Of a stretch of DNA of 64,000 nt, positions 1 through 10,843 are shown piece by piece. Origin of the DNA: Torulaspora globosa (taxonomy: Eukaryota; Ascomycota; Saccharomycetes; Saccharomycetales; Saccharomycetaceae). The notes beneath the pieces are model-generated. The model was not told the origin of the DNA, ran no database searches, and saw only the letters and a program-made list of their open reading frames with translations. The position numbers were made by a program, and so were the translations under genes. The DNA lies in contig NC_050727.1 of the NCBI RefSeq assembly GCF_014133895.1, forward strand, positions 124,001 through 188,000. Direction: 5' to 3'. Within the stretch, counting starts at the first letter, position 1, and each line of letters opens with the position of its first letter.

Positions 1-698
<698 letters not shown>

Positions 699-719
699 TA
701 TATTATATGTGTTCGTTAG

Positions 720-1937
720 CTAGTTCTGTTTGTAGCTCTGTCTAATAACGCCCTTGACACACCCCATGACACCGTTGAATAATATTACTTTATCGCCTTC
801 TCGTAGATCCCTTACATCGATTGGGTATTCGTCCAGCAGTCTCTTCTTCAACAGGTAGTATCGCATGGTTCCACACAAGCAGCCGGATGAGAGTGGGGGC
901 GTAACAAACCTAATTTGACTGGGATCGTCATCCTTGTGTCTGATCACTGCGACATTGGTAATTGAGCCTTCCATCAACTGGTACGCATCATTAAAGACAA
1001 GAATCTCGTTTTGAGTACTTTGGCCATAGCGGGAAGCCATCTCCGCGAGCCTCTTTCTAGCTGCGTTGTAGTGGTCTCGGTAAGTGGTCTTGAAAGTAGT
1101 GAATGGAGACACGGTGAGTGTTTCGGTGTCAATGAAAACGTTCCAAACCGTCGAGGATTCTGGCAAAAAGGCACTGAGGATTGTATTAATGAAATACGAG
1201 GAAGGATTTGGAAAAGTTCCAACATCCGTACTTCTGGTCAAAGGATGCGCTTCCACTCTCATACGTCCGCTTTTCGACACCAAAACCCTCATCTTGTAAC
1301 ATGCACTCTCGTTCAACAACAGTGACATCTTCTGTTCTGTATCCGACACTTCGCTATGCTCCGGCAGGGCCTCTATCAGCTTGTCAAGGAGCAATTGTAG
1401 CGGGACGTGGGTTCCCCATTTAAAAAACTGCAGAGTGAAGTTCAACCTCTTGTAATGCTCACCTAGCAGCAAAAACCTGTTGTAGAAGACCGGATACAGA
1501 TCAGCAGCATTCGGGCTGATATTTGGCGGTGAAGATCCCACAGTGACCTCGCTTCCATCTAAAAGAGACATAAGAGAATCATTATAATCTTCCGCTGATG
1601 ATGTAGGCTCTACAATGCTGTCGAAAAGATTGTGCAGCCCCTCATTGCTGCCATCGGTCGATTCCTGACCATTCAAAAACATGTCATATTGGTCGTAATC
1701 CAGCAACCGCAGCCTAGAGTCAATCTCGCTCAGCTGAAAGCCCTCAGCACCACTCCTAAGCCCACCAAACACGTTTGTAAAGGATGGATCATACCGTAAG
1801 GTCGACAGCAGCTCAAACTGCTCATCGCTAACGGCTGGTTCAAAGTAGCGTTCGATTATCTCCCTCTGCAGTATGTCGTAAACTTTCTGCTGTGTAGCGG
1901 TCAACTGTCTTGTGCTCTTCTTCCTCTTTACGCCCAT
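720..1937 (-). CDS. ABZ2: ABZ2, 4-amino-4-deoxychorismate lyase
   Basis: PLP-dependent fold-type IV lyase that converts aminodeoxychorismate to p-aminobenzoate and pyruvate in folate synthesis. The 405-residue product is somewhat longer than the S. cerevisiae protein (374), mainly in a poorly conserved first half. The second half carries the family signature: FKTTYRDHY with the probable PLP lysine at about residue 283, MEGSITNVAVI, GCLCGTMR and VILFNGVMGCVKG. The ATG at 1937 is the only sensible start. It is transcribed divergently from APL6 across a 148-bp shared promoter. In S. cerevisiae ABZ2 sits beside HSH155 (YMR289W/YMR288W); here APL6 lies between them. Confidence 0.95.
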   Translation of the reverse strand: MGVKRKKSTRQLTATQQKVYDILQREIIERYFEPAVSDEQFELLSTLRYDPSFTNVFGGLRSGAEGFQLSEIDSRLRLLDYDQYDMFLNGQESTDGSNEGLHNLFDSIVEPTSSAEDYNDSLMSLLDGSEVTVGSSPPNISPNAADLYPVFYNRFLLLGEHYKRLNFTLQFFKWGTHVPLQLLLDKLIEALPEHSEVSDTEQKMSLLLNESACYKMRVLVSKSGRMRVEAHPLTRSTDVGTFPNPSSYFINTILSAFLPESSTVWNVFIDTETLTVSPFTTFKTTYRDHYNAARKRLAEMASRYGQSTQNEILVFNDAYQLMEGSITNVAVIRHKDDDPSQIRFVTPPLSSGCLCGTMRYYLLKKRLLDEYPIDVRDLREGDKVILFNGVMGCVKGVIRQSYKQN

Positions 1938-2085
1938 TCTTACCGATTTCAGCAGCTTGCTAGCCTGTTCTCATGGTTTGGTGTTTATCATAAAGAATCT
2001 TGTATGTAGTGTTAAGTACTTGACCTTATTAAAGAACTTAGAGCTGAACAAACACATAGAGAGAGACACCTAGCGGCCACTGGCA

Positions 2086-4455
2086 ATGGTGGATTCGATC
2101 AGTCGCATTGCATCCGCTTTAGAATCAGCTAAGGTAATTACTCGGGAGGCAGCAGCTGTTGCTTCGTCCAAGCTTGGCGAGTCTTCGTACACGCATTACT
2201 CGGAAGGCATTGCACCAGAGCAGCTTCGAGAGTTGCTCAACTCACGGAACTCGAGAGAGGTGAAAGATGGCTTACGGAGGATTATAGCGATTATGGCCTC
2301 TGGCGACGGCTCAATTGACGTGGAGACGTACTTCAGTGATGTAGTGAAGAATATTACGTTTGGCGACGCCAAGATAAAGACACTTGTCTGTATTTATCTG
2401 CAGAGATTCGCTGAGGGTGACTCTAACCTGGCACTGTTGTCAATTAATTCGCTGCAGAAGACCCTTACAGATGGGGATCCGGAAATCAGGGCGCTGTCGA
2501 TTAAGGCCCTTGCAGATATAAAAGTTCCTTCATTGCACCCGATTGTAGTACACTCGTTGAAAAAAGCTGTTTCTGATTCCTCTGCAAGTGTGAGAAGCGA
2601 AGTATCCTTCGCTATCCTCAAATTGTTTATTGCAAGAAGCGATGAATTTGCGGACGAGCTTTTGCAGCTCCTAGAGCAGCTTCTTTCAGATGCTGACCCG
2701 TTAGTACTTTCTTCAGCAGTTGTTGTGCTCCACGAATGCTTCCCCGAAAGATTGGATTTGCTACATAGTCACTTCCGCTACTTCTGCAGTGTACTGCACA
2801 GGATGGATCCTTTCTCTCAGGCAGTCCTTATCACTTTACTCATACGTTACTGCAAGACTTTCCTGCCTCGTCCCAAGGTTGTTGATACTTCATCTGAGGC
2901 TGGTGAATCGATTCCATTGCCTAATAAGTATAACGAGATTTCGTTCCCAGTGTACGACGCTGAGATTCATCCAGACCTCGGCCTCTTTCTGAAATCATTA
3001 GAGAGACTGGTATTCTCCTCTAATGCCACTGTCTTGCTGGCGAGCTCAAATGCTTTTCTTCAGTTGGCTACTCCCATGCAATTCAAGAAGTCGCGTCTCC
3101 CACAAGCCTTGGTCAGAGCGGTTTCGTCTTCATCGAACCTCGGCGTACAAATCACTCTTCTCCAATCATGCTGCCTGCTTTCCATGATAGACCCTACGTT
3201 GTTCCTCCCATATGTCAAGAAATTCTTCGTTTTGCCCTCGGATGACGCTATGGTAGGCTCCTTGAAGGTAAGGATACTTTCCATTCTCACCAATGAATCC
3301 AATGTGAAAGTTATAGTGAAAGAACTGAAATACATCATTTCGAACTCTAAATCGCCAGCATTGGTAATTGCAGCTACAAATTCTTTGGCCGTGTGTGCTA
3401 TGCTCTCGCCCGGCTGGGAAGCCTTTATAATAAAAGGCTTGATATCTAATATGGAGATTGAAAAACTTCCTGCAGCAGTTTTAGGCTCTTATGTTGATGT
3501 GATCAGAATTTTAGTCCAGAGGAATCCAAAGCGGCACATATCCAGCATAATGAAACTTGTCAAAGTTCTTGATGCCAGAAAAGCACTCTCAGATAACGCA
3601 AGAGCGAGTATAGTTTCAATCGTTGGTGAAATTGCTGCTTTTGAGTACAAAATTTGTCCTGATATTTTGAGGAAGTTAGTCGGTACTTTTGCATATGAAG
3701 GGCCGGAGACTAGGTGTCAGATACTTCTTCTATCTGCCAAACTTTTATCATATGAGATTGAGAGGTTCAAAGCAGAGCAACCAGAAGAGACTTATAACTT
3801 CAGTCAATCAAGGGTTGCGCAAATATGCCAGTACGTGGTGCATTTGGCGGGCTTTGACGAAGAGTTCGACATTAGAGATAGAGCACGAGCTATTTCCTCC
3901 CTTTACGACACAGGCAAGTACGAGATAGCTGCACTTTTGTTCCAAGCCCCAAAGCCTTCTCCCAAGATGACGTTGATAAGCGACGACGTGGAGCTGGGGG
4001 ACCACAGTATACAGCATTTCGGTGGTTCCGGATTGGACAAGTGTGTGACGGCGTACTATAAAATGATTCCTTGGAATGATGAAGAACCCAATGCTGCTGA
4101 TGATCTCAGAAATCCTGCAACACTGAAAGATTACTCGCGGTATACAAGTTCCCTATCGGGCAGCTTCATAAGTGCCTCAAAGTCATCTGGCACCAATCTC
4201 ACGCAAGACTCTTCTGCCAGTATCTCACATACATCATTGGCCTCTCATCAAGGTAAAAAATATCGTTTACAAACGCTAGATGAATTCTTTTCAGATATTC
4301 CTTCGACTCGAACTACAAAGAAGAAGATCGTTATACAGGAAGAAAGCTCGAGTGATGAGAGTGGCGAGACCGATAGTGCGGACGATAGTGAGGAGGATAG
4401 CACTGATCAATCAAGCTCCTCTTCTTCATCAGTACCAGTACATAACAATGACTAA
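2086..4455 (+). CDS. APL6: APL6, beta3 large subunit of the AP-3 clathrin-adaptor-like complex
   Basis: AP-3 sorts alkaline phosphatase and vacuolar SNAREs from the Golgi straight to the vacuole. The 789-residue product matches the family length (809 in S. cerevisiae). It has an adaptin trunk of helical HEAT/ARM-type repeats over roughly residues 45-600, including the adaptin-like EVKDGLRRIIAIMASGD and DPEIRALSIKALADIKV. The C-terminal hinge is low-complexity, acidic and serine-rich (from about residue 690), as expected for beta-adaptin hinges. The next gene, HSH155, converges on it with 13 bp between stops. In S. cerevisiae APL6 (YGR261C) is adjacent to BUD32 (YGR262C); here ABZ2 separates them. 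Confidence 0.95.
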   Translation: MVDSISRIASALESAKVITREAAAVASSKLGESSYTHYSEGIAPEQLRELLNSRNSREVKDGLRRIIAIMASGDGSIDVETYFSDVVKNITFGDAKIKTLVCIYLQRFAEGDSNLALLSINSLQKTLTDGDPEIRALSIKALADIKVPSLHPIVVHSLKKAVSDSSASVRSEVSFAILKLFIARSDEFADELLQLLEQLLSDADPLVLSSAVVVLHECFPERLDLLHSHFRYFCSVLHRMDPFSQAVLITLLIRYCKTFLPRPKVVDTSSEAGESIPLPNKYNEISFPVYDAEIHPDLGLFLKSLERLVFSSNATVLLASSNAFLQLATPMQFKKSRLPQALVRAVSSSSNLGVQITLLQSCCLLSMIDPTLFLPYVKKFFVLPSDDAMVGSLKVRILSILTNESNVKVIVKELKYIISNSKSPALVIAATNSLAVCAMLSPGWEAFIIKGLISNMEIEKLPAAVLGSYVDVIRILVQRNPKRHISSIMKLVKVLDARKALSDNARASIVSIVGEIAAFEYKICPDILRKLVGTFAYEGPETRCQILLLSAKLLSYEIERFKAEQPEETYNFSQSRVAQICQYVVHLAGFDEEFDIRDRARAISSLYDTGKYEIAALLFQAPKPSPKMTLISDDVELGDHSIQHFGGSGLDKCVTAYYKMIPWNDEEPNAADDLRNPATLKDYSRYTSSLSGSFISASKSSGTNLTQDSSASISHTSLASHQGKKYRLQTLDEFFSDIPSTRTTKKKIVIQEESSSDESGETDSADDSEEDSTDQSSSSSSSVPVHNND

Positions 4456-4468
4456 GTAAAGCAATTTT

Positions 4469-7438
4469 CTATAAAACCAAATCCATCTCAGGTATATCAA
4501 TATACGCCTCTCCTAGTGATGGGTAATAGGGAACCAAAGAATCTTGATGCTGAATGTAGACGTTATTATGAAGTTTCCAAAATGCTGTGCGAACATTCTT
4601 AGCTGGGTGAAATATTCCTGCCCATACGTAATTCATAATAATCCCAGGCCCAACCGCATGGCTGAGCGCCTCGAGGCCTTCTAATATGCGTGAAATGACG
4701 TGGGGAGATGTTTCAAAAATATTTGGAATCAGTAGGTTGAGAAAGTGAATGAAAGCGTCTTCGCAGCCAGACCCAGCGCAATTCAAAGCTATGTGCTTTA
4801 TTACATTTGCTGCTGTTTGCCTATGAACGAGATCTCGATCGGTTAGAGCATCTTCTATCAGAGGTGCGATAAGATAGATATAGTCTTGTGCCATCTCGCC
4901 GATATACTCGAACATGAATGCCATGGCTTTTAACACACCATTCTGAACGTTGGTTTCCGGAGTCTTATATTCATTCATTAGAGCCGGTAGGGTGGTGTAA
5001 GGTCCGCATGATTTCGCTACAATGCCTATTGCGATAGCAGAGCAGACGCGAAGTTGACGCTCTTGAACTTTCAAGTTGTTGAGCAGAGCAACTAAAACGT
5101 CTTGTGGTCCTATCGCCTGAGCTATGAACCCGAACGTTTCATTGGCGATTTTTCTAGTTGCCTTGTTGGGACTCTTAAGCAGTTCTAGCAGTTCAAAGCA
5201 AATACGCATCCATTCTTTGGGCGCGACGAATTCAGCGGCAGAATTAGCAATGCGACCTATGAGCTCTACTATGCTAAATTGCACCTTCCTATCTTTGTTT
5301 CTCAGGATGGGCGTCAAAGTTGGAACTATTTGATTGACAGGCGGTTGAAGCTTTGAGAGGTCAGAGCACAAAATCACGTTAGACATTGCACTTAAGATTG
5401 AACCTAAAACCTCGGGATAAACCTCACCTAATGATTCATACAGGATGATCGACAGTTTGTTGAGGGTATCCAGCTCATCACAGTTTTTAATCACAGGAGC
5501 AAGTAGTGCGCATAAATCAGCAGCATGCTGCCGTACTAGCGGGGACTTGTGTTTCAAATGGCTTAATATGGTGCTTATGATGGGTGACAGATAGGGTTTC
5601 ATCCGTCTATCAAATGACGCCGCCACAGCTGCAAATCCCTTGAATATTCCGCTATCGTTGTTAGTTTGCTCCTGAAAAGCGATTAATAGAGCATCTATGA
5701 GCCTAGTTTCCAATCGCTCATCCAGATCGACTGTTCCAAGTAAAGTCACAACTTTACTAGCAGCATGCACTGCCATGGTTCTGAACGGTTCAGCTTCGTC
5801 TCTCAAAGGTTTAAGGAGATTTTCGATTATGCAAGAGGTTCCAACCTTCTCAGACATTACCGTCGTTGTATGCGTAACCAGTTTATTTAACTGGCGATCT
5901 AAAGCAGTCCGTCTTACCCAGAAACATTTGAAAAAGTCCGGCATCACTTGCTGTCGTAGATATTTGGGAGTAATGCCCTCAGTTTTGCAGCACTGTTGCA
6001 GAACTGTAAGCACAGCTTTCTTCATTTCGTCATCGGGAGAACTGAATTCCCTTTTAACCACTCTCATCGCTTCCCGTGTGTAGTAAGCCGCATACTCAGT
6101 ATCCATCAGCGGTATGAGAGACCCTAACGCCCTGAGGAAACAGGCCAGAACTTTGCCCCTCTGCGTCCTAATTCCTCTCCAAAGTGGCTCCAAAATGACG
6201 TTGAAGGACTCAATACCGTATGGATAAGACACTTGGGCCAGAGTTGCTACTGTGTTGGCAGTTAGATTGCGAATTGGTGTGTACTCGTCTGTGAGACCAT
6301 CCTTGATGCATTCGATAAGTCCTTGTAAGTGCGGGAGTACGCCTCGTCTTAGCAGGATGGCGGTTTGCTGAATGATCTTAATTCCTGTGTGGCGTGCTCT
6401 CCATGATTTCTTCGAGTGGCACAGTGCATCCAGAAATGGGATCAGACTAGCAACAGACAACGCTTTTGCCACTACCGCCATTGCTCGGGATGTAATGTTT
6501 CGCACATATTCATCTTCGTTATCTACATCCGGGCGCATTGCAGTAAGAATGTTAGCTAGACCAGCTGAGTGCGCTAATGTCCCAATCACTTCTCTTCCGG
6601 TTTCTCGAGCGATGGGATCTTCGTCAATCAAAAGTGGCGACACAACGAGGAGTATTCTTTGGGTATAGGGACCAACATTGCCTCCCAGGGCATACAGAAC
6701 CCTTCCGACCACTTTGATCATGAGATTCCTTTCCTGGTCTTCCAATTCGCTGTCAAGAAGGACCGGTAGCAGCCTGTCGAATATAACTTTAGGCCCAAAA
6801 TAATTGCACTTGTCCTGCAAGCTCCTCATCGCCTGCTTCCTCACGCTGGCGGTGCCATTTTTTATCTTGAGCAAAAGTGAAACCACCAGTCGCTCCTTCT
6901 GCTGGTCGCTACTAAGCTCATTCAACGGCTGAACTTGCAAAGCCTCACCAAAGTATCGATGGTCCGATGGCTTCAAGAATCGCAGGCCACTTATCCCTGC
7001 GCTATCTGCCGTTAGAAGCTTATCTCTCAGTTCAACTTCAGCTTGCCTTGATTGGTCTGGCATCTGATATGCTTCCACATCCCATCTAGCTTTCTTAATC
7101 AATTGTTGATCGCCAGTATCCGTTTGTTGCACTTCTAGCGGCCTCTTCCCGCCCTTCTGTACCTCAGAATCCAGTTTTCTGTCAAATCGCTGTCTATGGT
7201 ACTCATCCTCCCTCCAGGAGACGTTCTTGGAGTTCATCTTGCGGACCAATACGTCCTCCGGCTCCGCTGTCGACGCTTCAAGTCTAAAGCTTTGCTGCAA
7301 CTCTCGAGAAATGGAATATTGGCCTCCCAGCTGCCTGCTGCCATCGTTTCCAACACTCATTAATGCCAACGTAGTCTCACTGCTTGATTTCCAGCCTTTA
7401 CTTTGCGGTCTCTGTGGTATTTCAAGAGTATATGTCAT
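4469..7438 (-). CDS. HSH155: HSH155, U2 snRNP SF3b1 orthologue
   Basis: Largest SF3b subunit of the U2 snRNP (human SF3B1). It clamps the U2-branch-site duplex during spliceosome assembly. The product is 989 residues from the ATG at 7438 (971 in S. cerevisiae); a GTG two codons upstream is ignored. The N-terminal tail is unstructured and holds a basic-RWD motif (KARWD, about residues 116-120) of the type bound by UHM domains. From about residue 170 to the end it is a solenoid of roughly 20 HEAT repeats with highly conserved segments such as DEAEPFRTMAVHA, LERLETR-like DLDERLETRLIDALL and ALTDRDLVHRQTA. It is divergent from GPI16 across only 111 bp. Confidence 0.98.
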   Translation of the reverse strand: MTYTLEIPQRPQSKGWKSSSETTLALMSVGNDGSRQLGGQYSISRELQQSFRLEASTAEPEDVLVRKMNSKNVSWREDEYHRQRFDRKLDSEVQKGGKRPLEVQQTDTGDQQLIKKARWDVEAYQMPDQSRQAEVELRDKLLTADSAGISGLRFLKPSDHRYFGEALQVQPLNELSSDQQKERLVVSLLLKIKNGTASVRKQAMRSLQDKCNYFGPKVIFDRLLPVLLDSELEDQERNLMIKVVGRVLYALGGNVGPYTQRILLVVSPLLIDEDPIARETGREVIGTLAHSAGLANILTAMRPDVDNEDEYVRNITSRAMAVVAKALSVASLIPFLDALCHSKKSWRARHTGIKIIQQTAILLRRGVLPHLQGLIECIKDGLTDEYTPIRNLTANTVATLAQVSYPYGIESFNVILEPLWRGIRTQRGKVLACFLRALGSLIPLMDTEYAAYYTREAMRVVKREFSSPDDEMKKAVLTVLQQCCKTEGITPKYLRQQVMPDFFKCFWVRRTALDRQLNKLVTHTTTVMSEKVGTSCIIENLLKPLRDEAEPFRTMAVHAASKVVTLLGTVDLDERLETRLIDALLIAFQEQTNNDSGIFKGFAAVAASFDRRMKPYLSPIISTILSHLKHKSPLVRQHAADLCALLAPVIKNCDELDTLNKLSIILYESLGEVYPEVLGSILSAMSNVILCSDLSKLQPPVNQIVPTLTPILRNKDRKVQFSIVELIGRIANSAAEFVAPKEWMRICFELLELLKSPNKATRKIANETFGFIAQAIGPQDVLVALLNNLKVQERQLRVCSAIAIGIVAKSCGPYTTLPALMNEYKTPETNVQNGVLKAMAFMFEYIGEMAQDYIYLIAPLIEDALTDRDLVHRQTAANVIKHIALNCAGSGCEDAFIHFLNLLIPNIFETSPHVISRILEGLEALSHAVGPGIIMNYVWAGIFHPAKNVRTAFWKLHNNVYIQHQDSLVPYYPSLGEAYIDIPEMDLVL

Positions 7439-7549
7439 AATCACTGTATAATTTCACTATGTAAAAAGGCTCGTTACTGCTAGCTACTTGACCCGAGCGT
7501 CGCTGCGACAGAAGATCTGGTAGAAGGGTTCCATACTGGCTGATACTTC

Positions 7550-9544
7550 ATGAAGGGCAGGAACATTCTAGTGGTTCTGTCTTGCCTTCTTTCCTGGGTG
7601 GTTTGCGAGGCAGAGGTGGTGGAAAGCTCAGCGACGTTAGAGATTGATCAAGATATCGAGCTCCCAAAGGATAAAGGCAGGTCGGCTGGAACGTATGAGG
7701 AGAGCTGCGTCGTGAGTGGGCCATACAGCTCGGCGACAGAAAGCTCTTTAGTCGACGATGTTCTGCCTAGAGAAGACAGAGTTGCTCAGACGGAGGAAAT
7801 GAAGCCTACTTCGATTGTTGTGGAAGGTAGAGTATCGTACCCATACGAAGAAGATCTCGTCATTACGCCCTTGGCAAACAATTATCTGTTGAGCTCTTTC
7901 ACCTTTAACATGCAGTCTGAAGACTTTAGCCCGGGAAAGTCTGCGTTGGACTACGACGAGTATGGACATTACACGGTTTTTCCCAAGGCCTTCAAACCCA
8001 TTATGGATCTTACAAGCACAAGACAGCTTCATCTGAGGTTTACGAGGGGATTCTGGGATGCTGAATCCTGGGGCCGTCTGCCTCACGATGGTTTTAGATC
8101 CGGCGGTTCGGGAGTCGAGCTGTGGGCAGCTATAGAAGCAGACACGAAGGATGAAGCCTACCGTCAATGGAAAACGTTGGCTAATTCGTTAAGCGGGTTG
8201 TTTTGTGCCTCGATCAATTTCATAGACCGCTCAAAGACCACTTTCCCTGTCAAGTCTTTCCAACCAGATGGTTCATTACCTTTATTCAACAGCACAAAAC
8301 GGCTGCATCTGGTACGGGCTGCCTTAGCTAACGAGCCAGTGTGTACGGAGAATTTGACCCCGTTTGTCAAGTTGTTCCCGACAAAGGGTAAATCAGGGCT
8401 CTCTAGTTTGTTAGACGGACATAAAGTGTTCGACTCATCGTGGCATAGTCTTTCAATTGATGTCACGACGGAGTGCGATGATGCAAGCGACCACTGCAGA
8501 TACGCTTTAGAGGCCCATGTTGATGTGGTTATCAATGTCCTAGACGTTTTAGCTCGATATGAAAGGCCAATTCCAAGACCAGCCGCTAGTGACAGTCTTC
8601 GCTGTGATACTTCAAAACCTTTCGATGCTTTCCAATGCTTCCCTCTTTCAGACGAGACTGAAGTTTCTTTCAACCTGTCCAAAATATTCGGTAAACCCAT
8701 AATGGGCTCCAACCTGATATCCAGTAGACCGTCCCGCGTCTGCGTCGATATCGCAAACGACTGGAACGCCTACATAGAAGTTGATGGCGTCTTCTATTCA
8801 ACCGACGACAACTGTTTTGATCTCAAGGATTTGGTCAAGCAGAATGTTTACATAGAGTCTGCAAATTCTCTGAACGTGGTGAAATCTGGAGAACCTCCAC
8901 TTTATATCAGTAGGTCCCTGACTGGTTATGGCCAAGATCGTGGAGGATTGCGTACCGTCTTCAAGAATCCTAGCTCACATGCCGTGCGGGCCATATACTT
9001 CGAGTCATTGCCATGGTTTATGAGAGTCTACCTTTCCACTTTGAAGCTAGAGCCAGGAGCTAATTTTCATGAGAATTTGACGTTAGAAAATGTCATGAAT
9101 TCAACTTATTATCTGCCAGCGGTCGATCGTGCGCGACCAACGCATCTGGAATACACTATAACGGTGCCTGCAAACACCTCGTTTGCTATTTCGTATCAGT
9201 TCGACAAGTCGCTGCTGCAGTATGCTGAATATCCGCCAGACGCCAACCATGGCTTCGAGATTGAAGCGGCTGTGATCACTGTGATAGAACCCAGTCGGTA
9301 CCAAATGAGGACAGCTCCGCTCCTATTACTCCTCTCGACGCCGGATTTCAGCATGCCCTACAATGTCATCATTCTTACATCGACCGTCATTGGGCTCATT
9401 TTTGGTACACTATTCAATTTGCTAGTCAAGAGATTAGTACCTGTTGAAGTGGCGGATAAGATCGAGGCTACTTCGGGATTGAAACACAAAGTCAGGAATC
9501 TCAGAGCAATATTATTGGCAAAGCTCAAAAGACCCACCAGCTGA
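7550..9544 (+). CDS. GPI16: GPI16, GPI transamidase subunit (PIG-T)
   Basis: Essential subunit of the ER GPI-transamidase, which swaps C-terminal signal peptides for GPI anchors; Gpi16 is disulfide-linked to the catalytic Gpi8. The 664-residue product starts with a signal peptide (hydrophobic LVVLSCLLSWVVC, cleavage near residue 20). A long lumenal domain follows with several N-X-S/T sites. One membrane segment lies near the C-terminus (about residues 600-625, NVIILTSTVIGLIFGTLFNLLV) before a short basic cytosolic tail. It is about 50 residues longer than the S. cerevisiae protein, mostly in an acidic insert after the signal peptide. It converges with IKI1 (44 bp between stops). Confidence 0.95.
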   Translation: MKGRNILVVLSCLLSWVVCEAEVVESSATLEIDQDIELPKDKGRSAGTYEESCVVSGPYSSATESSLVDDVLPREDRVAQTEEMKPTSIVVEGRVSYPYEEDLVITPLANNYLLSSFTFNMQSEDFSPGKSALDYDEYGHYTVFPKAFKPIMDLTSTRQLHLRFTRGFWDAESWGRLPHDGFRSGGSGVELWAAIEADTKDEAYRQWKTLANSLSGLFCASINFIDRSKTTFPVKSFQPDGSLPLFNSTKRLHLVRAALANEPVCTENLTPFVKLFPTKGKSGLSSLLDGHKVFDSSWHSLSIDVTTECDDASDHCRYALEAHVDVVINVLDVLARYERPIPRPAASDSLRCDTSKPFDAFQCFPLSDETEVSFNLSKIFGKPIMGSNLISSRPSRVCVDIANDWNAYIEVDGVFYSTDDNCFDLKDLVKQNVYIESANSLNVVKSGEPPLYISRSLTGYGQDRGGLRTVFKNPSSHAVRAIYFESLPWFMRVYLSTLKLEPGANFHENLTLENVMNSTYYLPAVDRARPTHLEYTITVPANTSFAISYQFDKSLLQYAEYPPDANHGFEIEAAVITVIEPSRYQMRTAPLLLLLSTPDFSMPYNVIILTSTVIGLIFGTLFNLLVKRLVPVEVADKIEATSGLKHKVRNLRAILLAKLKRPTS

Positions 9545-9588
9545 CGATGTCGGCTTACTGTAAGTGCCTATGTACCTATCCATATTTC

Positions 9589-10491
9589 TTAGAAGGGGTC
9601 CTCAAAAGGATCTTCCTCGTCGTAATCGTCATCCTTCTCGAATTGATAAACGATTGCGCCACCTGTATTGAACGATTGAGCCTCCAAGAAGGGTAGCTCA
9701 ACCTGTTCCTTCGCCAGTTTCTGCTTAGCGGAGGTTGTAAGGTTGAAAGTTGTTAGATCTTGTAGCATTTCCGGCGTTTCATTATCACGGTCTTCGATTA
9801 AGTCTGAAGTCACAATATTATCATAAGAGTGTGTTTCCGAGTTAATAAGAAACTTATATGACAACGATCTTCCTGATTTCCGGCGTGTAGTCAAAACCAA
9901 CTGGAAAGTGTGGTTATTTAGCCCACGAGGAATCAAAAACCGCGACAGATCGTCCTTCATTTGCTCCTCCGTTGCATTCTGCGGAAGAACAGGTTGCACT
10001 TCCATCACAGTAGTCGCCATGAAATGCAGCAGCTCTATAGATTTAGGGTAATGTGAAACGCTTTCTCGATATTCCGGAACGTCTGTATGGTACACTCCCA
10101 GTAGCGTGGAATTTCGAGAGCTAATGCCGCTCACAAACTGACCAACATGGTTCGAGGAAATATAATTCATGGAATCTATCAGAACCATAGTCTTGCTCCC
10201 GTCTGGCACGTTTGTTGAAGGAAGGAATGTTCTTACAGTCTGCGTCAGCTTGTCCAGCGACAGGGAACCTGCGGCAATGAAAACGTCCGCATAGCTAGGT
10301 TTATCGACGGTTTCGAACGACACATATATTATGCTAATTTTCGAGTCCTCCTTGACGTTGTAGTGCACCTCCTCAAGCAATTTCCTTGAACTCTGCGCTA
10401 AGCTGTCGGCGATGAGCACAAAAGGTGATATTTCGGCTAAACTTAAAATTCTTTTTAGCAGTGTAATTGGATTGTGTCCCGAAGTAATCAT
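9589..10491 (-). CDS. IKI1: IKI1 (ELP5), Elongator subunit
   Basis: Subunit of the Elp4-Elp5-Elp6 RecA-like ring of Elongator, which is required for U34 (mcm5/ncm5) wobble modification of tRNA. The product is 300 residues (309 in S. cerevisiae). It has the RecA-like core with SHNPITLLKRILSL-type N-terminus (here GHNPITLLKRILSL), MVLIDSMNYIS, IPRGLNNHTFQL and the very conserved acidic C-terminus ending DDYDEEDPFEDPF. No Walker A motif is seen, as expected for Elp5. It is divergent from KOG1 across 352 bp. Confidence 0.96.
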   Translation of the reverse strand: MITSGHNPITLLKRILSLAEISPFVLIADSLAQSSRKLLEEVHYNVKEDSKISIIYVSFETVDKPSYADVFIAAGSLSLDKLTQTVRTFLPSTNVPDGSKTMVLIDSMNYISSNHVGQFVSGISSRNSTLLGVYHTDVPEYRESVSHYPKSIELLHFMATTVMEVQPVLPQNATEEQMKDDLSRFLIPRGLNNHTFQLVLTTRRKSGRSLSYKFLINSETHSYDNIVTSDLIEDRDNETPEMLQDLTTFNLTTSAKQKLAKEQVELPFLEAQSFNTGGAIVYQFEKDDDYDEEDPFEDPF

Positions 10492-10843
10492 TCTGGATCG
10501 ATCAGAGCTCTAAATAGGCCAGATAGCTGATCTTGGCCAGCTTCTCAACATATTGCACATCTCATCGAGCTTATATTGACAGCTTATAGATTAAGCATCA
10601 TAATCAACGAAGCACTAGCTCAGCAGCTAACAACATTAGCAGAGTTCGATTAGACTATTCAGAGCTCAAGATCTTCTCGGTTGCCATATAGTGTTCTCCT
10701 TGCTTCAACAGTGTTGACACCATCAAGTTGGGACTCATCGACTGTGGATATTTAACCGTTTGAGAAACCGGCGGTTCAGCTGCATGACTCCGAGCTGAGG
10801 AAAGGAAAGATCAGTTCAGCACGATTCAACACGATATTTCAGG
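10492..10843. promoter_or_regulatory. Divergent IKI1-KOG1 intergenic promoter region
   Basis: 352 bp between two divergent start codons. I see no open frame, tRNA or repeat in it. It is of mixed composition and presumably holds both promoters; no specific binding site stands out. Confidence 0.6.
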